From the NCBI GenBank assembly GCA_012845835.1, contig JABAKD010000009.1, forward strand, positions 17,743,318 through 17,807,317: a DNA stretch of 64,000 nucleotides, given 5' to 3'. Below, one piece after another: positions 42,270 to 54,287 of this stretch. A program made the translations under genes and the position numbers. Source of the DNA: Undaria pinnatifida. Lineage: Eukaryota > Sar > Phaeophyceae > Laminariales > Alariaceae. The notes beneath the pieces were generated by a model that did no database searches, was not told where the DNA came from, and saw only the letters and a program-made list of their open reading frames with translations. Positions within the stretch are counted from its first letter, which is position 1. Every line of letters begins with the position of its first letter.

Positions 42270-42620
42270 ATCTCTCACGCGAAGGCGATGGAAGGACGCC
42301 CATCAAGACCAGCCTTTCCAGCGCGCCGTTCCTTTCCCCGCGCGCCGTTCCCTCGCGTCGAACCTTGGCTTGTGCGCACTCTCCCGTTTCGAACCTCTGT
42401 CTGTGCGCTGTTCCCTCGCCCCGAAGCTTTGCCCGCGCGATGCTCCTTTGTTCCGAAGCCTTGCCCGTGCACCGATCGCTCGCTCTGAAGTCTGGCTCGT
42501 GCGCTGTTCCGCCGTTCCTCCGCTCCGAACCCTTGCCCGTGCGCTGTTACGCCTTTACTTCGCTCCGAGCCCTTGCCCGTGCCCCCATCTCGTCGCGACG
42601 CCTCGTCTCTGTCCGCCAAA
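42270..42620 (+). repeat. Degenerate 40-50-bp repeats inside the LTR element
   Basis: Repeated CTTGCCCGTGCGCTGTTCC-like units (for example GAACCCTTGCCCGTGCGCTG and GAGCCCTTGCCCGTGCC) give Arg/Pro/Ser/Ala-rich frames in all three + frames. I do not regard any as a gene. Confidence 0.6.
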
Positions 42621-43973
42621 TAGGTGTCTGCGCCATGTGTAAGGACCTGGGTTACTTGTTCAGACTGCAAGAGTCACGTGCCGGACTACAACACCGGCTA
42701 CTGGCGACTGCGCTAGAGCGACCATAACTGGGTCCGCCGACAAGGCGACGAATTTCTTACCCTGTTTCTGCTTCTCGTATTAGTTGTTCAGTTACACTTT
42801 GACCACGAGTCCTCTTGATAAGTTGTTGGGGGGAAAATGGTGCATCCAGTTGGTGGCAGCTGTTCGATTTGGAGTGGGGTAGTTCGGTCGAAAAATGTTA
42901 TGATGCTATACTGCGATAGCGGGGTGAATGTTATGTGTGGGTATCTGTATCTAGGAACTGACTCTGATGTGCGAGGCGTATGTTCACGTGTTTGGTCGTA
43001 GAATGTGCCTTCTTGGCCGGTCTTGGTTTGCCAGTCTGAATTCTTGAATTTTTTGGTGTTGGTTTTGGCTGTTTTGTTTTGTTTCGTTTTTTTATTTCGA
43101 TAGCCGTGTTGGCTGCTATGTTTTGTTTTTGTGTTGGTTGTTGTTGGCCGTGTTGTTTCGTTTTGCTTTTTGCCTTCTTCGACTCAGTTCTTACTTTGGA
43201 GGCTCAACTGTTGCTACAATCTTTCTGCGATTGTAATGGCTTTGTTTCGGGGTTACCAATGAGATTTCATCGTTTTTTTGCTCGTTGTATGGGTTTCCCC
43301 TGGGCATCTGCGTTGATTCTATTTCACAGCTCATGGGGGGTATGCCCTGGTTCTAGGATCGGCACTGCTTCGTGAAGAGTCGGATAGGCTGTTGGTAAGT
43401 CTCTTGAGAAGTGACGGGGTCGTGTTCACTATTTGGGTATGATTTGAATTTAAATGGACTATTAAGTGGTTGTTTGGTGAGCGCTACATACTTATCCTCG
43501 ACCTTCAGCCGTTTTTATTGTGATGCTTCCTTTTCGTGCTTTGATACCTGGCGTGGGAGTTCCGCTTTTACCTAAGGTTTAGGGTTTCTTTGCCCGTCGT
43601 GCTTTTCTTCTTTTTGCGGTATGTTATTGAACTACCGACGTTGCATTTTGGTGGACGATTATATTGTATGTGGGCAGACTCAAAAAAGAGTAGACGGGTC
43701 AGTCCCGTGGAGTTGCGTGCTGCTTTCATGCACGTCAATTTCGTTCACATACGGACTTTCAGCCATTGAATGGTGGTCAGGCGATTAAATACGCAGCGAA
43801 AAGGCAGGGGGGAGGGTTTTTATCGAGGATCTCCCTCTTATGGCCCCTGTGTTTTCGGTTTGTTAGCCTATCCTCGAGGTCCTTATTTCTGTAAAGAGCT
43901 TTGCGGCTCTGTACCCTTGGTTATACAGTCACAGGATTGCTATAGCATATTGGTCTTGTCATCGCATTATGCT

Positions 43974-43980
43974 GGGGGGA
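43974..43980 (+). other. Polypurine tract before right LTR
   Basis: GGGGGGA immediately precedes TGTTACGG of the right LTR, the usual position of the plus-strand primer. Confidence 0.6.
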
Positions 43981-44463
43981 TGTTACGGTTCCGTGACAAT
44001 TTCAAGAGTTACTATGACAGAGGCGTTTTCGTGATAGTAGGGGCCGCGATATTTACGTCCCCTCCCTCAGTCGGGTGTGGCTGCCCCACCAGGACACAAT
44101 CAATCAACCAATCAATCAACCAGTCATCAATCAATTCCTTGGGCTCACGTTCATAAAGCCTTCGAATAAGCAATCAAGTTACCATTTACACACTACTTTC
44201 TTGGGAGGCTTCATATCTTGAGCACCTGCACAGGGGACTTGCTCTCTTTCTCCGAGGAACGTACAAGCGCCTTCTGAACTCGGCCGTATCGGTCCTCCGG
44301 AGGTCAGTCATTATGAATATCTGAGGCGTGCTACAGGCATAGCCCACATGGGGACCCTGCGATGCTAGTAGGCTAGATATCCTCGTCTGCTTCGCCTTGA
44401 TAGATATCCTCGTTTGTCTCACCCTGACTCCAGACCTCACTGCCTAGGGCACGACTCGTGACA
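43981..44463 (+). repeat. Right LTR
   Basis: 483 bp, same ends as the left LTR, highly similar throughout. Confidence 0.88.
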
Positions 44464-46724
44464 TATCCTCTATGAGCCCAATGCCGACTTTAGTCAGTTC
44501 CTAGGGTCTGCTAGTGTGACATTTTTTCTCTTTTCGTTCCCTCGCTTCCTCTTCTTGTCTTGTCTTGTCTTTTCTTGCTTTTCTTATATTTCCTTTCCTT
44601 TTTCGTTTTTCGCTTTTTTATTTTCTTTCCTTTATCTTCTTTTCTTTTCTTTGTTTCTTCTTCTCCAATTGACTTGCGTCTGTCGTGCGTATGCGAAGTG
44701 ATAGGTACTACGTGCAATATATAGTACGTGGTAGTCTTTCTTGGGTGGCAAGCGGTGTAGTAGGTTTATCCAGGCGCGAGTAGTCAGACGTATGCACCAG
44801 TATGGACCTGGCAAATCGTAGGCTGACACCTGATTTCACTTTTATATGTTTCTGGTGGAGGCATGAATTGCGTCAGCTGTGATATACTTCGAAGTATACG
44901 TGTACCACCTTTGGTTTGTTTGTGTTTTTTTCCTGGGGTATTCCTCAGCTCCAGAGTGACTGGAGCCTGACCTGTGACCACAGACTTGGTTATGCAAGTT
45001 AATGTGAGAACAACAACAACAATAACCGAAAACAAAAATAACTGTGTGCTCACGTTTGCTTCGCTCTGTGTATACCTGTGCCCCCCCCCCCCCCGCGAAA
45101 ACCAGTCTTCCAAACGTGTTGAGGGTTGGACAAAATAGTGGCTGAAGCATATATTATGTACCCTTCCTCGTTACTAGTAATTGGTGGTAATGAGGCGTCG
45201 CGGCCTCAATACGTGCAGTAGTCATATCTGCGATGCATAATATATGGAGTTCCTTGTAATGTACTGTAATGATAATGTATAGGCATTGAGCGCGTCCCAG
45301 AACCAATTGCTCCTGCGATAGATTAGCTCCGGATTCGTTCTGTTGAAGCTTATCTCGTAAATGTTTACGCGGCGCGGCCACCCATCTGGATTGGACAGGT
45401 CGCCGAGGTCGTTGTACCTCGATTCGAATTGAGGGTGTACCCGTAGGTTCGACATCAATGCTTCTGGCAATATGAACGAAAAGGGTGTGATGGCGGAGAT
45501 ATTTTGTTGTTGTTCTCGAAGCGCTTGTGGGCTCGTAGGTATATCGTGCGGTGGTTACTCGGGTATTATATGTGCGGCGGAACTAACTCTTATTATTTTT
45601 TTCTCGCGCTTGTGGGCTTGTGGGTATTTTGGGCTTAATAGTTATTCTCGACGAGCTTGTGGGCTTGTGGGTGTTGTGGGCTTATTCTCGACGGGCTTGT
45701 GGTCTTGTCGGTATATCGTGCGGCGGTTATTCGGGTAGAATATGCGCGGCGGAACTAACTACTCTTTTTTTCTCGGTAAAATTGAATTTTCAGTCAATCG
45801 GTCGTACTCACAGCTGACGTTTTTCATTTTTATAAAAAAAGAAAAAAAAGGCCGCTTCATCACGTGCTGTGGGTTATTGGACAAATGACGCGGTTCAGCA
45901 GTGTTTCTCAGTTCTGGTACGTTCGTACGATATTTTGAAAACTCGAAAAAAATTGTAAGAGGAACCAAGCTTTGGTGGCGGTGACAACACACGTTGCCGC
46001 ACCTGCCTCAACGAACTCTCAAAGACTTACGGCAAAACCAGTTCGAGAAGAGTTGTCTGTTTTTTGTGCGTGCACGGAACCCGTCGGGACTGGCCTTGGT
46101 GCCGTGCACGTTGAGTGCGGAGGACAAATGTGGCCGAAAAAAGTTTTGCTTTATACAAACATATACACAAACACACACAGAAAAAGTCGTTCAAGGCACC
46201 CTACCCTCGTATGCGATCCGATATGAAGAGGCGTTTTTTTCTTGGAAAACCAAGAACAAAAGGCTCAGTGCTGCGCGCTTCGCGCGCCTCATTATAACTA
46301 AAAAAAACACGCGTCGCAAATCAGCAGCAAACATAAGCAAGTGCAGAAAAGTGTGCGTTCCTCCTCCCGCTCCCCATCGAGGTTCACCCAGAATCACCCT
46401 CTCCTGCCTCCTTTCCGTCTCCGAAAAAGTCTCTTAACACACATTTTCTTCATTTCTCTTGACCCGTGATTGCTCATCCAAGCGAGCGTAGCCTTTTGAA
46501 GATGGTAGGAAACGTCGGGCGTGCCGTCTGCAGGCGTGTGCGTGTGTTGTGTGTGCGGCCTTACTTTTCTGAGAGCTCGATATGATGAGAGAAAATATCG
46601 GGAATAAGACAATCGTCTCTTATATTGGATTTTTTCGTGACAACCCTTATATCCGTAGTTTCTCTTGTATCGATTATTTTATACCGTAGCCACTACTGTA
46701 CGAGGTTTTTGCGCCTGTGACGAC
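44464..46724. other. Intergenic DNA between the LTR element and the 13.8-kb element
   Basis: 44516-44655 is a near-pure pyrimidine tract. 45500-45760 has three short repeats of CTTGTGGGCTYGTNGGTAT and TATCGTGCGGYGGTTA. About 45785-45825 is a partial dispersed module (CAATCGGTCGTACTCACAGC). 46675-46700 is a mariner-like end. No convincing gene except the weak frame at 45222-45470. Confidence 0.55.
45222..45470 (-). CDS. Unassigned open frame, possible exon or relic
   Basis: An 82-residue frame with unbiased composition, including YNDLGDLSNPDGWPRRVNIY and RRSNWFWDALNAYTL. Unlike neighbouring frames it is not built from simple repeats. I do not recognise the family, and there is no partner exon that I can place nearby. 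Confidence 0.2.
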   Translation of the reverse strand: MPEALMSNLRVHPQFESRYNDLGDLSNPDGWPRRVNIYEISFNRTNPELIYRRSNWFWDALNAYTLSLQYITRNSIYYASQI

Positions 46725-47219
46725 TAGAGGTGGGCACCGGGAGGCAAAAAAATAGCCGAAACCGGATAACGAGGCGTTATTATCAAAACAAAAAATCGAA
46801 ACAAAAAACCGGATAAAAATGTTTTTTTCCAGCCTGTATTAACCGGTTTCGGAAACCGGTTAAAACCGGATGGTAAAGTGAAACGCCTCCAAATCATTGA
46901 CCAGAAGGGCATGTTTGGGTCCAAAACGTCTGATGATGTGAATTCCGATCCACTGGTAACGTGCTGCTGGAAAACGAGGTGATAAAACACTCACTAGCAC
47001 AACAACAGCACACGAGGTGACGTGATTTCAAGGTATAAAACATTGTCGTGTAGATGTGTACATGTAGTCTATAGACTACAGTACTAGGGAATATGTGCCC
47101 CCGCCGCCCCAACGATGGCGAGGCCACGATGGAGCAGCTAATTTACTAACACGCGCGCGTGCCGGTGTACAGATAGTATGCAGCACCGTATTGACCTGGT
47201 AATACTTGTAGGTAGGGCT

Positions 47220-47645
47220 GTGTATTGGTAGCATTTAACAACACTATATAGACCCTGGACAATTGGTTCCAGGCCAGTAGGCAATCGATAGGAGCCTATT
47301 CCAATAGGAGACCTATTGTTGCCCGCGATAGGTATGGAGGGGTATTTTTCGTAGCCTATTGCGGCCGACAATGGGTATCGATTGGCATCTTCAATGATCT
47401 ACAACTACCGTTTGGCCAATAGCCCATTGTATCTATTTATCTGAACATATTGATGAAGCAAGTAGGTATCGATAGACATTGTCAGGACGGTTTTGTTTGG
47501 GCGATAGGATATTGGCGCTGAGTGACGGAGCCTAAGGGTTTGTCCGATAGGTATCGATATACCTTTCACCAAACCTATGGTTTCGGAAAATAGGTATCGA
47601 TGGACCTTTCACAATTCTATTGTTTCGGGCGATAGTATTAAACCT
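47220..47645. repeat. ATAGGTATCGAT palindromic array, left
   Basis: Multiple copies of CGATAGG, CCTATTG and GGTATCGAT(A/T)G(A/G)C, in both orientations (e.g. ATAGGTATCGATAGACATTG-like, ATAGGTATCGATATACC, ATAGGTATCGATGGACC). A similar array lies at 59020-59395. Confidence 0.75.
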
Positions 47646-49199
47646 ATTATATATGAGATGGCATGTGGCGTGTATCAGCTCTTAGCTGGTGTACGCTCGT
47701 GGGCTCGCTTTCGGATGACCCGATGAAGACACAGCCTATATATATGATTTAAGTCAAACGAAGACCACGGTTAGGTGAGCCTGTAAGAACAGAGAGCTCC
47801 AGCAGAGAAGATGTTATTCGGCGACCCCAGGCCGATATGTTGGTTGATGATTAATTTGGTTAGCAGATGAGAGCTGAAGGTGAGCAAAAAGGAGTGAGCA
47901 CATGTGGGCGATGCGCCTGCGCGTCGCTCGTAGCTCAAAGACAAGGAGCCTCAAAATCCGTTGCAAACGAAAAGAAAAGGACCCTTGAAATGGACCCTCG
48001 AACAACGGTACTAACCGATATAATTCCAGGGTACGAATAAAAAATGAAAAAAAACTGTGACCCCAACAAGCAAAAGACCCCAATACGAGATCCCACAGCC
48101 TTGTTTAACAGCTCGTATCTCAGGGTATGTAATCATATGACCCTACGTAGCCTATCTTCTTACTTACTCGTATCTTGAATATCTTGCTACCGGTTCCAGG
48201 AGGGATACCGAAGACTGTCCCTCTCAACGTGTACCAGTACGTGCTACATGTACCAGGTATCTGGATATGATTAGCCTGTAAACTGCTGTGTATCATGTAT
48301 CCAAGATATGCTGCCGAGACTTGTGCTTGTTACGCACTGCATCGATAAACGACAACTACCAGACTGAAAACTGTCTGTCGTACTGGCAACGTGCAATGTA
48401 TACCAGATGAATTTAAGTGTTATCAAGTAACGACATGATGGTTACTGACAAGTAGCATCTCTAACACCTCCCGTTAGGTTAACACTTTCTCACTCTGCGT
48501 TACATGCTAAAAACTCCATAACGGAAATACTTGCAGCAACAATGATAAATGCTGGGAAAAATGTTTTGCGTAGAGCAAACTCATCTTGATAAAATACCCA
48601 AGGGGTGAACACAAAATAAGCGGACACGAAAAATCCTGCTCTGACACTATACGTGCTTCTGCACGTTTATGCAAGTTAAACTTACTATTAATTGATCACA
48701 ATACTAGAATCATCAGACGTGAACTATATTCCGGTCGGCTAATCAGCCAACAAATAGAAGATGTTTGTAGTAGTCTAAAACAGTGAATGTGTTTATGATT
48801 CCGCAACGATCATAGGAGTGAACAGCCTACCAGTGTTCCTGCCGCCCTCAAGCAAAGGAACAAAGGAACACTGTCAGCGATTTACAGCTGAATAAAGACC
48901 ACTTATTCTAAAGAGACATCACCTCTCGTGTATCTTAATCTTCCGTTTGTACTTGTCCAGGTGGCGGGTTTTCCGGCCGTATATCCTAAAGTACCGGAGA
49001 TGGCGTATTTGAATATAATATTTCAACTATCCTGTCGAAATTACCTATTCGACTTGTACCCTTACTTGGTACTAACTGCGATATTTCGTAATCTCCTAAC
49101 CGTGCACAACACCGGTCGTTGTCTCTGCTCGCCCCGTACAAAGAGAACATGCGACACTCAACGTACAGCTTTGGTAAAGAGATAACGCATTTCACACGT
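47646..49199. other. No gene seen
   Basis: AT-rich DNA with no recognisable gene. The TACCAGGTA motif occurs at about 48250. Frames here are short and compositionally ordinary. Confidence 0.5.
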
Positions 49200-52100
49200 C
49201 CAATGGCTTGACCTTGCTGGTGTAGACGTTGTCGGTGTAGACGTTGTTGGTGTAGACGTCGTTGGTGAGCTCGACCCGTTGTCCGTCGCTTGGACTTGGA
49301 GGCTTAACCTCATCTTGGAGTTGGAGAGGTAGGTAGATTTATTTCTCTCAAAACTCATTGCCGTCATCGGCTCCGCCTCGACTGTTAATTATGCAGCCAG
49401 TCTCTGCGTCTTGGTCTCGTTGTTTATGGGCTCGTCGTTCAGGATGAAGAGGAAGCTTGAAGTTGGCTTGCGGGTGTACACGAAGGCCGGAGATGTCGCC
49501 AGTGGCGCTTGATTGTCCTATGTTGATCCCGCAGATCCTGTCTCGGAGTTTGCCCGCGGCTGTCCTTTTGCTGTCATGAGAGTGTAAACTTCTCGCTGAC
49601 GCTTTGTTTCGTTGTTGAGCTTGGCTCCAAGACTTGGCTCAAAAGTGGCTGGTGTGATCCTGGGTGTAGCGGACATTGTCGATCCGTCGACCCTTGGCTC
49701 AGCTGATGGTCCGGTGGTCCCAGATGGCGATGATCCAGCGATTCCAATGGTCCCATGTGATGCTGTTGGTCCAGCTGATGTTCCAGTGATCCAAGATGAA
49801 GTTGATCCAGTGATCCCAGATGCAGTTGCTCCGATGTGCGATGGTGATCCAGATGACGTTGCTCCGAAGATCCCATGCGAAGATGCTTTGGAGATCCCAG
49901 CTCCGGTAATTCCGGTTCCAGTGATTCCAGGTGATGCTGATCCGTGAAATGGATGGCATCTTAGTATGTCGTTGGGGATTTTAATCACCCAGTTTTCCTC
50001 CTCCGAGATCCGACACGGGTCTCTTTCGGTGTAGGCCACACGTGGTCGGTGGGGTTGTCCCCGATGCTCCTGTTGCGTGCGTGTTGCCGAAGGTATCCTC
50101 GACTCTTGGATTGGGTCTTGTACTGGTGGTCTCGTGATGCGGTACATCGGGTGCGGCCCCAGTTGTAGTAGAATATGCGTCCCCGGGCGTAATAGCAGGT
50201 GTAATTACTTTCAAGGACACCCCAACGTCTTGCGCTAGTGCTCCAGCCCTTGACGACGATTCTCCAATCTCTGGTGACGATGAATCTTCTTCTGATGAAG
50301 ATGCTCCAGCTCCCGTCGATGGCGCTCCGACTGCTGTCGATGACTTTTCCTCTTCCAGAAGGTTGTGTTCTCGCAGAAGTGTAGCGGGACCTGGACTAGC
50401 GCACAAAAGCGCTCCGTCTCAGTGACAATGGCTTTCTCAGGCGTGATTTCCGGGAATTGCATGTTGGCGCTCAGTGTCTGTGACAGTAGCCTCTTCAGGC
50501 GTGTTGTTTCCGCCTGTTGATGTTTACTCCTTTTGGGTCGCATGGTTCTGTCCGTACCGCGCGGACACCCTCTTCCGTTGGGGCGTTACCGTCGTCGTGT
50601 GCTCCATAGCTACGCTGGAATTGGTGCAGAATTCTTGGATCTCTTTGAAGGTGCAATCGCCTCGATTGGTGTCGTTGCTTGCCTGTGCTGCAGGAACTAC
50701 GGCAGGCGTTGATGGCGTATCAGCCGTGCCGCCCAGGGTGTGAAGAAATACGTCGTAAGAGCATACACCCTTGCCCTCTAGGTGTTGGGTGAGCGGAAGC
50801 GAAGTGCTGCTGTCGAACTGCAAATGGGGGTTTCCCCTCTTGAGGATAGTGCTTATCCCCTGATTACATTGCTTTAATGGAGAAGACGTTGCCTCCCAGT
50901 TCAGGTACGAACATGGCCGAGATGCGAACAGGAACACGCTTGCCAGCCTGGTCGATGATGTATCCCCGGATGGTGCCTGTTGCTGTTGTGAATACCTTCT
51001 TGTTCCCGTTGGCCATGCTGGTCTTCGGGTCCTTTAGCTTATTGTAATCCTTCATGCTTTTCCGCAGTCTTAGAATCAGCTCCTCGTCTATGAAGTGGTC
51101 CGACGCGCCGCTGTCCACAATCATCGTGAACCTGTCGCTGTTGGGGTGAAAACCCCTTTTGCCGCTACCGTTGGGGTGAAAAACCCTGTTGCCGCTACCA
51201 GCTGTTAATAGTAGCCCTGTAAACGCGAATCCCTCTCGAAACCATCGTCGAAGTTGAGGGACGGCTTTTCGTCGTCGGTGGGGCGTGTGCTCGCGCCTTG
51301 TACAGTAGAGGCAGTGTGAGCGCGTCCACTCTGCGGTGGGCATGGTGCTCCTTGCTTGTAGCATTCTGTGTTGTCGTGCGAGGCAGTTTTGTGTACAGAA
51401 CACCACTTGTGTTCAGCTCCAACGTTGGATGCTGCCTTGTCGTTTGAAGAGTCCTTGTTCTTCTGCTTGTTGTAGGCGCCAGTAGACTTGCTGTTGTTGT
51501 CGTCCTCCCTTTTCCAGCAGTTGCGGGCGCAGTGCCCTTGCTTTCCGCAATGACTGCAGGTCGATGCCGCAGTCATGGCTACACCACGACCAGCGATCTT
51601 GGTGTCGCTGTTGCGGGAAATATAATCTAAATAAAGATGGCGCATCGTGCTTTACATCTGATCGATGTCGAAAGTCGGGTCTCGGTACATCATCATTTTT
51701 ATGTTCTTGTACTCCGCTGTGAGTCCTTGTACACAGATGTCCTTGAATCTGCGGTCGGAAATGATCTCGACCATCTTCTCGAGCTCAGAGCGCGCGAGCG
51801 TCTTTTCCATAAAGTATGAGTCCGGATCTCCTCCTTGCTCCATGTTGGAGTTGACGAGCTTGTCCGTTTTCGCCCGGATCATTTCGTCAGTGACCTTGTT
51901 GTACTTCGAGACAAGCTGTTGTAGGGCCTTTTGTCCGTCACCGGTCGTCCCAGTCTCATCCTTGTGATTGTGTACAAGTAGAGATGCTGGTTTCTCCGTT
52001 AGTAGAAAAAACATGGCGTACAGGTCTTGATTTGCCCTTTCATGAGCTGCGATTTTTGTGCGGGTGCTGGTGAAGATCCCGTACCGGCCGTCGCTTCGGT

Positions 52101-52274
52101 CGGTCGAGGATGCCCTTCAATGAGGTCAGCGATGATATCGCGTCTGGATACTCCAATTACAACCACTAATCGTTTATACCAATCTCGAAAATCGGCTGGG
52201 CTGCGCCCATCGAGCGTCCTTAGTCCTTTAATGGCGTTGGCGAATGACGTGCTGCTGCTGTTGGGTTTCCCCAT
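49200..52274 (-). pseudogene. Decayed Ty1/Copia-type gag-pol relic (gag, protease, fragment of integrase)
   Basis: Reading on the - strand from 52274: a gag-like N-terminus (MGKPNSSSTSFANAIKGLRT), then a frame change near 52070; a gag core (51652-52050) ended by an in-frame TAA at 51652-51654; a zinc knuckle CSHCGKQGHCARNC (51560-51600); a further frame change near 51205; a retroviral-type protease with VDSGASDHFID (about 51090-51125); a stop or frame change at 50864. A short piece like the end of an integrase core (TPQR...) follows near 50600, then a Ser/Thr/Gly-rich linker to 49518. The main integrase catalytic core, reverse transcriptase and RNase H are absent. No LTRs were identified. Confidence 0.8.
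49216..49264. repeat. 15-bp minisatellite in the Copia relic
   Basis: About three and a half units of GTGTAGACGTTGTYG lie at the 3' end of the relic's linker region. Confidence 0.75.
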
Positions 52275-53695
52275 GATGATGGGTACTAGTATGTACCAGG
52301 TAGCAGTTTACTCAGATGTCTTCTTTGATGTCAGTACTTGTACAGTTCGTAGTGTAGTAGTACCAGTAATCCCGCCGCACGTATGATACGAGCTGCTGTA
52401 TTAAACAGCCGTTTCAAGAGCAGTATTAATAGTGGTGCTTGTGAAGAAATCGAAGGCGTTATGGAGATGTTCGAAAATTTTCGATTGAACCCGAACGATC
52501 CCAAACCACAACACAGGCGAGGGCGCACAAGGAAGGTTATCCCGCACACCTACCCTCCCCCCCCCCCCCCCCCCCTCCGAGCCCCCAAAAAACATTTTTT
52601 TCGACATTTTTTTTTTTTCTTTGTTTCCTTGCTTGGTTCGTTTCTTGGCTGTGCCCCTATGGATGGTTTACTGCACACTCTTGCGTTAACAGAGAGGCTT
52701 GGCAAGCAAGCCAACATTGCAAGAGCAAGGGATGTCAAACTGTACGTTAGGTTGTTTAGGTAAGTAAATCCTTGCGTCAATGCAAGGTGGTCAATGTAGT
52801 CAGAAATAATCAATGGTGGGCAAGCGCCGCGTTTGGGCACGAAACCCTGTAAGCCTTCGTGCCCTTGATGTCCAAACACGGCGCGCACGTACCTCCTGGT
52901 TGTTCCACCGTTCCCGCACAGCCTGGGCTCAAAATGCCGCGGGAGGCAGTTGGCACCGCGTGGAGAGACACGCGATTCAGGTTTATCCGAGCCTCCCACG
53001 ACACCCCCTGGTTGCCAATACCATGGAGAGTGATGGGTAGTGTTGGGACAGGCTCCCGGACAGCCGGGCGTAATCCCCCGCGCAGTAGATGAGAGCGTGG
53101 ACAAGCGTTCTATCGACGGGACCACTCCCGTCTGCAGCGTCGGAGAAAACACCATCCATATCAATGCCCGCGCCCTCACAATCCTCACGCCCGTTCACAA
53201 CTCCCGTCGCAACCACATCAGCGAAACTGCCCGCGCCCGTACCACCCTCACCGTTGCTCACAACTCCCGTCGCCATCACGCCAGCGTCACCGCTTGCGCC
53301 CCCGCCGCTACTACTGTTCATCAACACCGGCGACTCCTTCGCGCCGTCCGTGGCGCTCTTCAATTCGAAAAAATCCAGCAATGTGCGCCCGCTCCCCACC
53401 GCCGCCGCGGCACCAGCACCCCTGCCGACACACGTTGGTCGACATGCAACTTGCGACATGAGCAATAGCAATTGATCAGCCATGGAGAGAAAATACGAAT
53501 TTGCTCCTGCTTTTCACATACAAACATCGACAAGGCCTGCAGCCTCATACACTGCGCGACTGAAATACGTCCAGCGAGGCAGTTCCCAAACTGCTGAACA
53601 CGCGCGAACGACCTCCCGTAAGAATTGTGAAGCAGTGTATTAAGAACCTGGTATATTTCACAAACACCATATCATAAATAAAACATAGATCTAGT
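52275..53695. other. Unresolved stretch between Copia relic and MITE
   Basis: Contains a C17 run (52557-52575). Between 52983 and 53483 both strands are open: - strand Gly/Ala/Val-rich (ending near TLLDFFELKSATDGAKE at its N-terminal side) and + strand Pro/Ser/Thr-rich. Such mirrored open frames usually reflect GC-rich composition; I cannot decide whether either is coding. Confidence 0.35.
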
Positions 53696-54287
53696 GTACC
53701 ACGCAGCTTGCAAAGTTGAGTTTCAACCATCCAATCGGTCGTACTCACAGCTGACGTTTTTTATTTTTTCATTTGTTTATCGAAACTGATTGTGCTAGCG
53801 AATGCAACAACTGCTGTCCTCACAAGCCCTCACTTGTGTTGAAGCGACTGTTCGTGAGTCTCCACGTCGGGTCCGGCTCAGTTGCCCTATATTGCGTCCG
53901 AAATCGCGCTTGCACTTCTTGCAAATCCAGTTGCCGCTGCTGGTCTTCGACGCGATTTTTGTCATAGGCACCAGTTCTCTGTTCGCATGCGAAAGGCGTG
54001 CAGGGACCAACAGGGGACTTAGTTAGTCCGCAGTTCGTGCGCGTTTTTTTATCGATTTTGATCATGCGGCTACGGCTTCTGGTATTGCTGCTCTGCTGCT
54101 GCTGCTGCTGTTGCCAAGGCTAGGCTTCTGCTACTGCTGTGTCAGTTTTTGGGGAGGAGGCAGCACGACACACATACTGCTCGATGGTGAGCACTTTTAC
54201 ATATATTATAAAAATTGAAAATACATTCCAGCTGTGAGATCGAATATTTTGTCGAAACTCATCTTTGCAAGCTGTGTGTGATACTCC
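53696..54287. mobile_element. MITE-like element with about 65-bp conserved termini
   Basis: Left end GTACCACGCAGCTTGCAAAG, then TTGAGTTTCAACCATCCAAT, then CGGTCGTACTCACAGCTGACG. The right end is an imperfect inverted copy (CAGCTGTGAGATCG ... CATCTTTGCAAGCTGTG). The interior is non-coding with a CTG tract near 54090. The same terminal module occurs alone at 398, 625, 16816, 17570 and 45785 (+), and at about 15345 and 62530 (-). Confidence 0.6.

Larger units (their letters stand above)
39150..44463 (+). mobile_element. Non-autonomous LTR retroelement (LARD/TR-GAG-like)
   Basis: Two 483-bp direct repeats (39150-39632, 43981-44463) start TGTTACGG and end GTGACA, as LTRs do (TG...CA). Directly after the left LTR is TGGTGTCCACCCCAGA, shaped like a primer-binding site (TGG complementary to a tRNA CCA end). 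Directly before the right LTR is GGGGGGA, a polypurine tract. The 4.3-kb interior has no reverse transcriptase, integrase or protease motifs that I can find, so mobility would depend on other elements. Flanking 5-mers (ATACC, TATCC) are similar but not identical, so the target duplication is uncertain. Confidence 0.85.

Noticed and set aside
42137-42727. 196-residue Arg/Pro/Ser-rich frame as a gag protein of the LTR element
   Set aside because: It runs over degenerate internal repeats, is open in several frames, and has no zinc knuckle or capsid signature.
52550-53483. Gly/Ala-rich minus-strand or Pro/Ser-rich plus-strand gene
   Set aside because: The two strands mirror each other in GC-rich DNA; there is no start, splice or family evidence to choose one.
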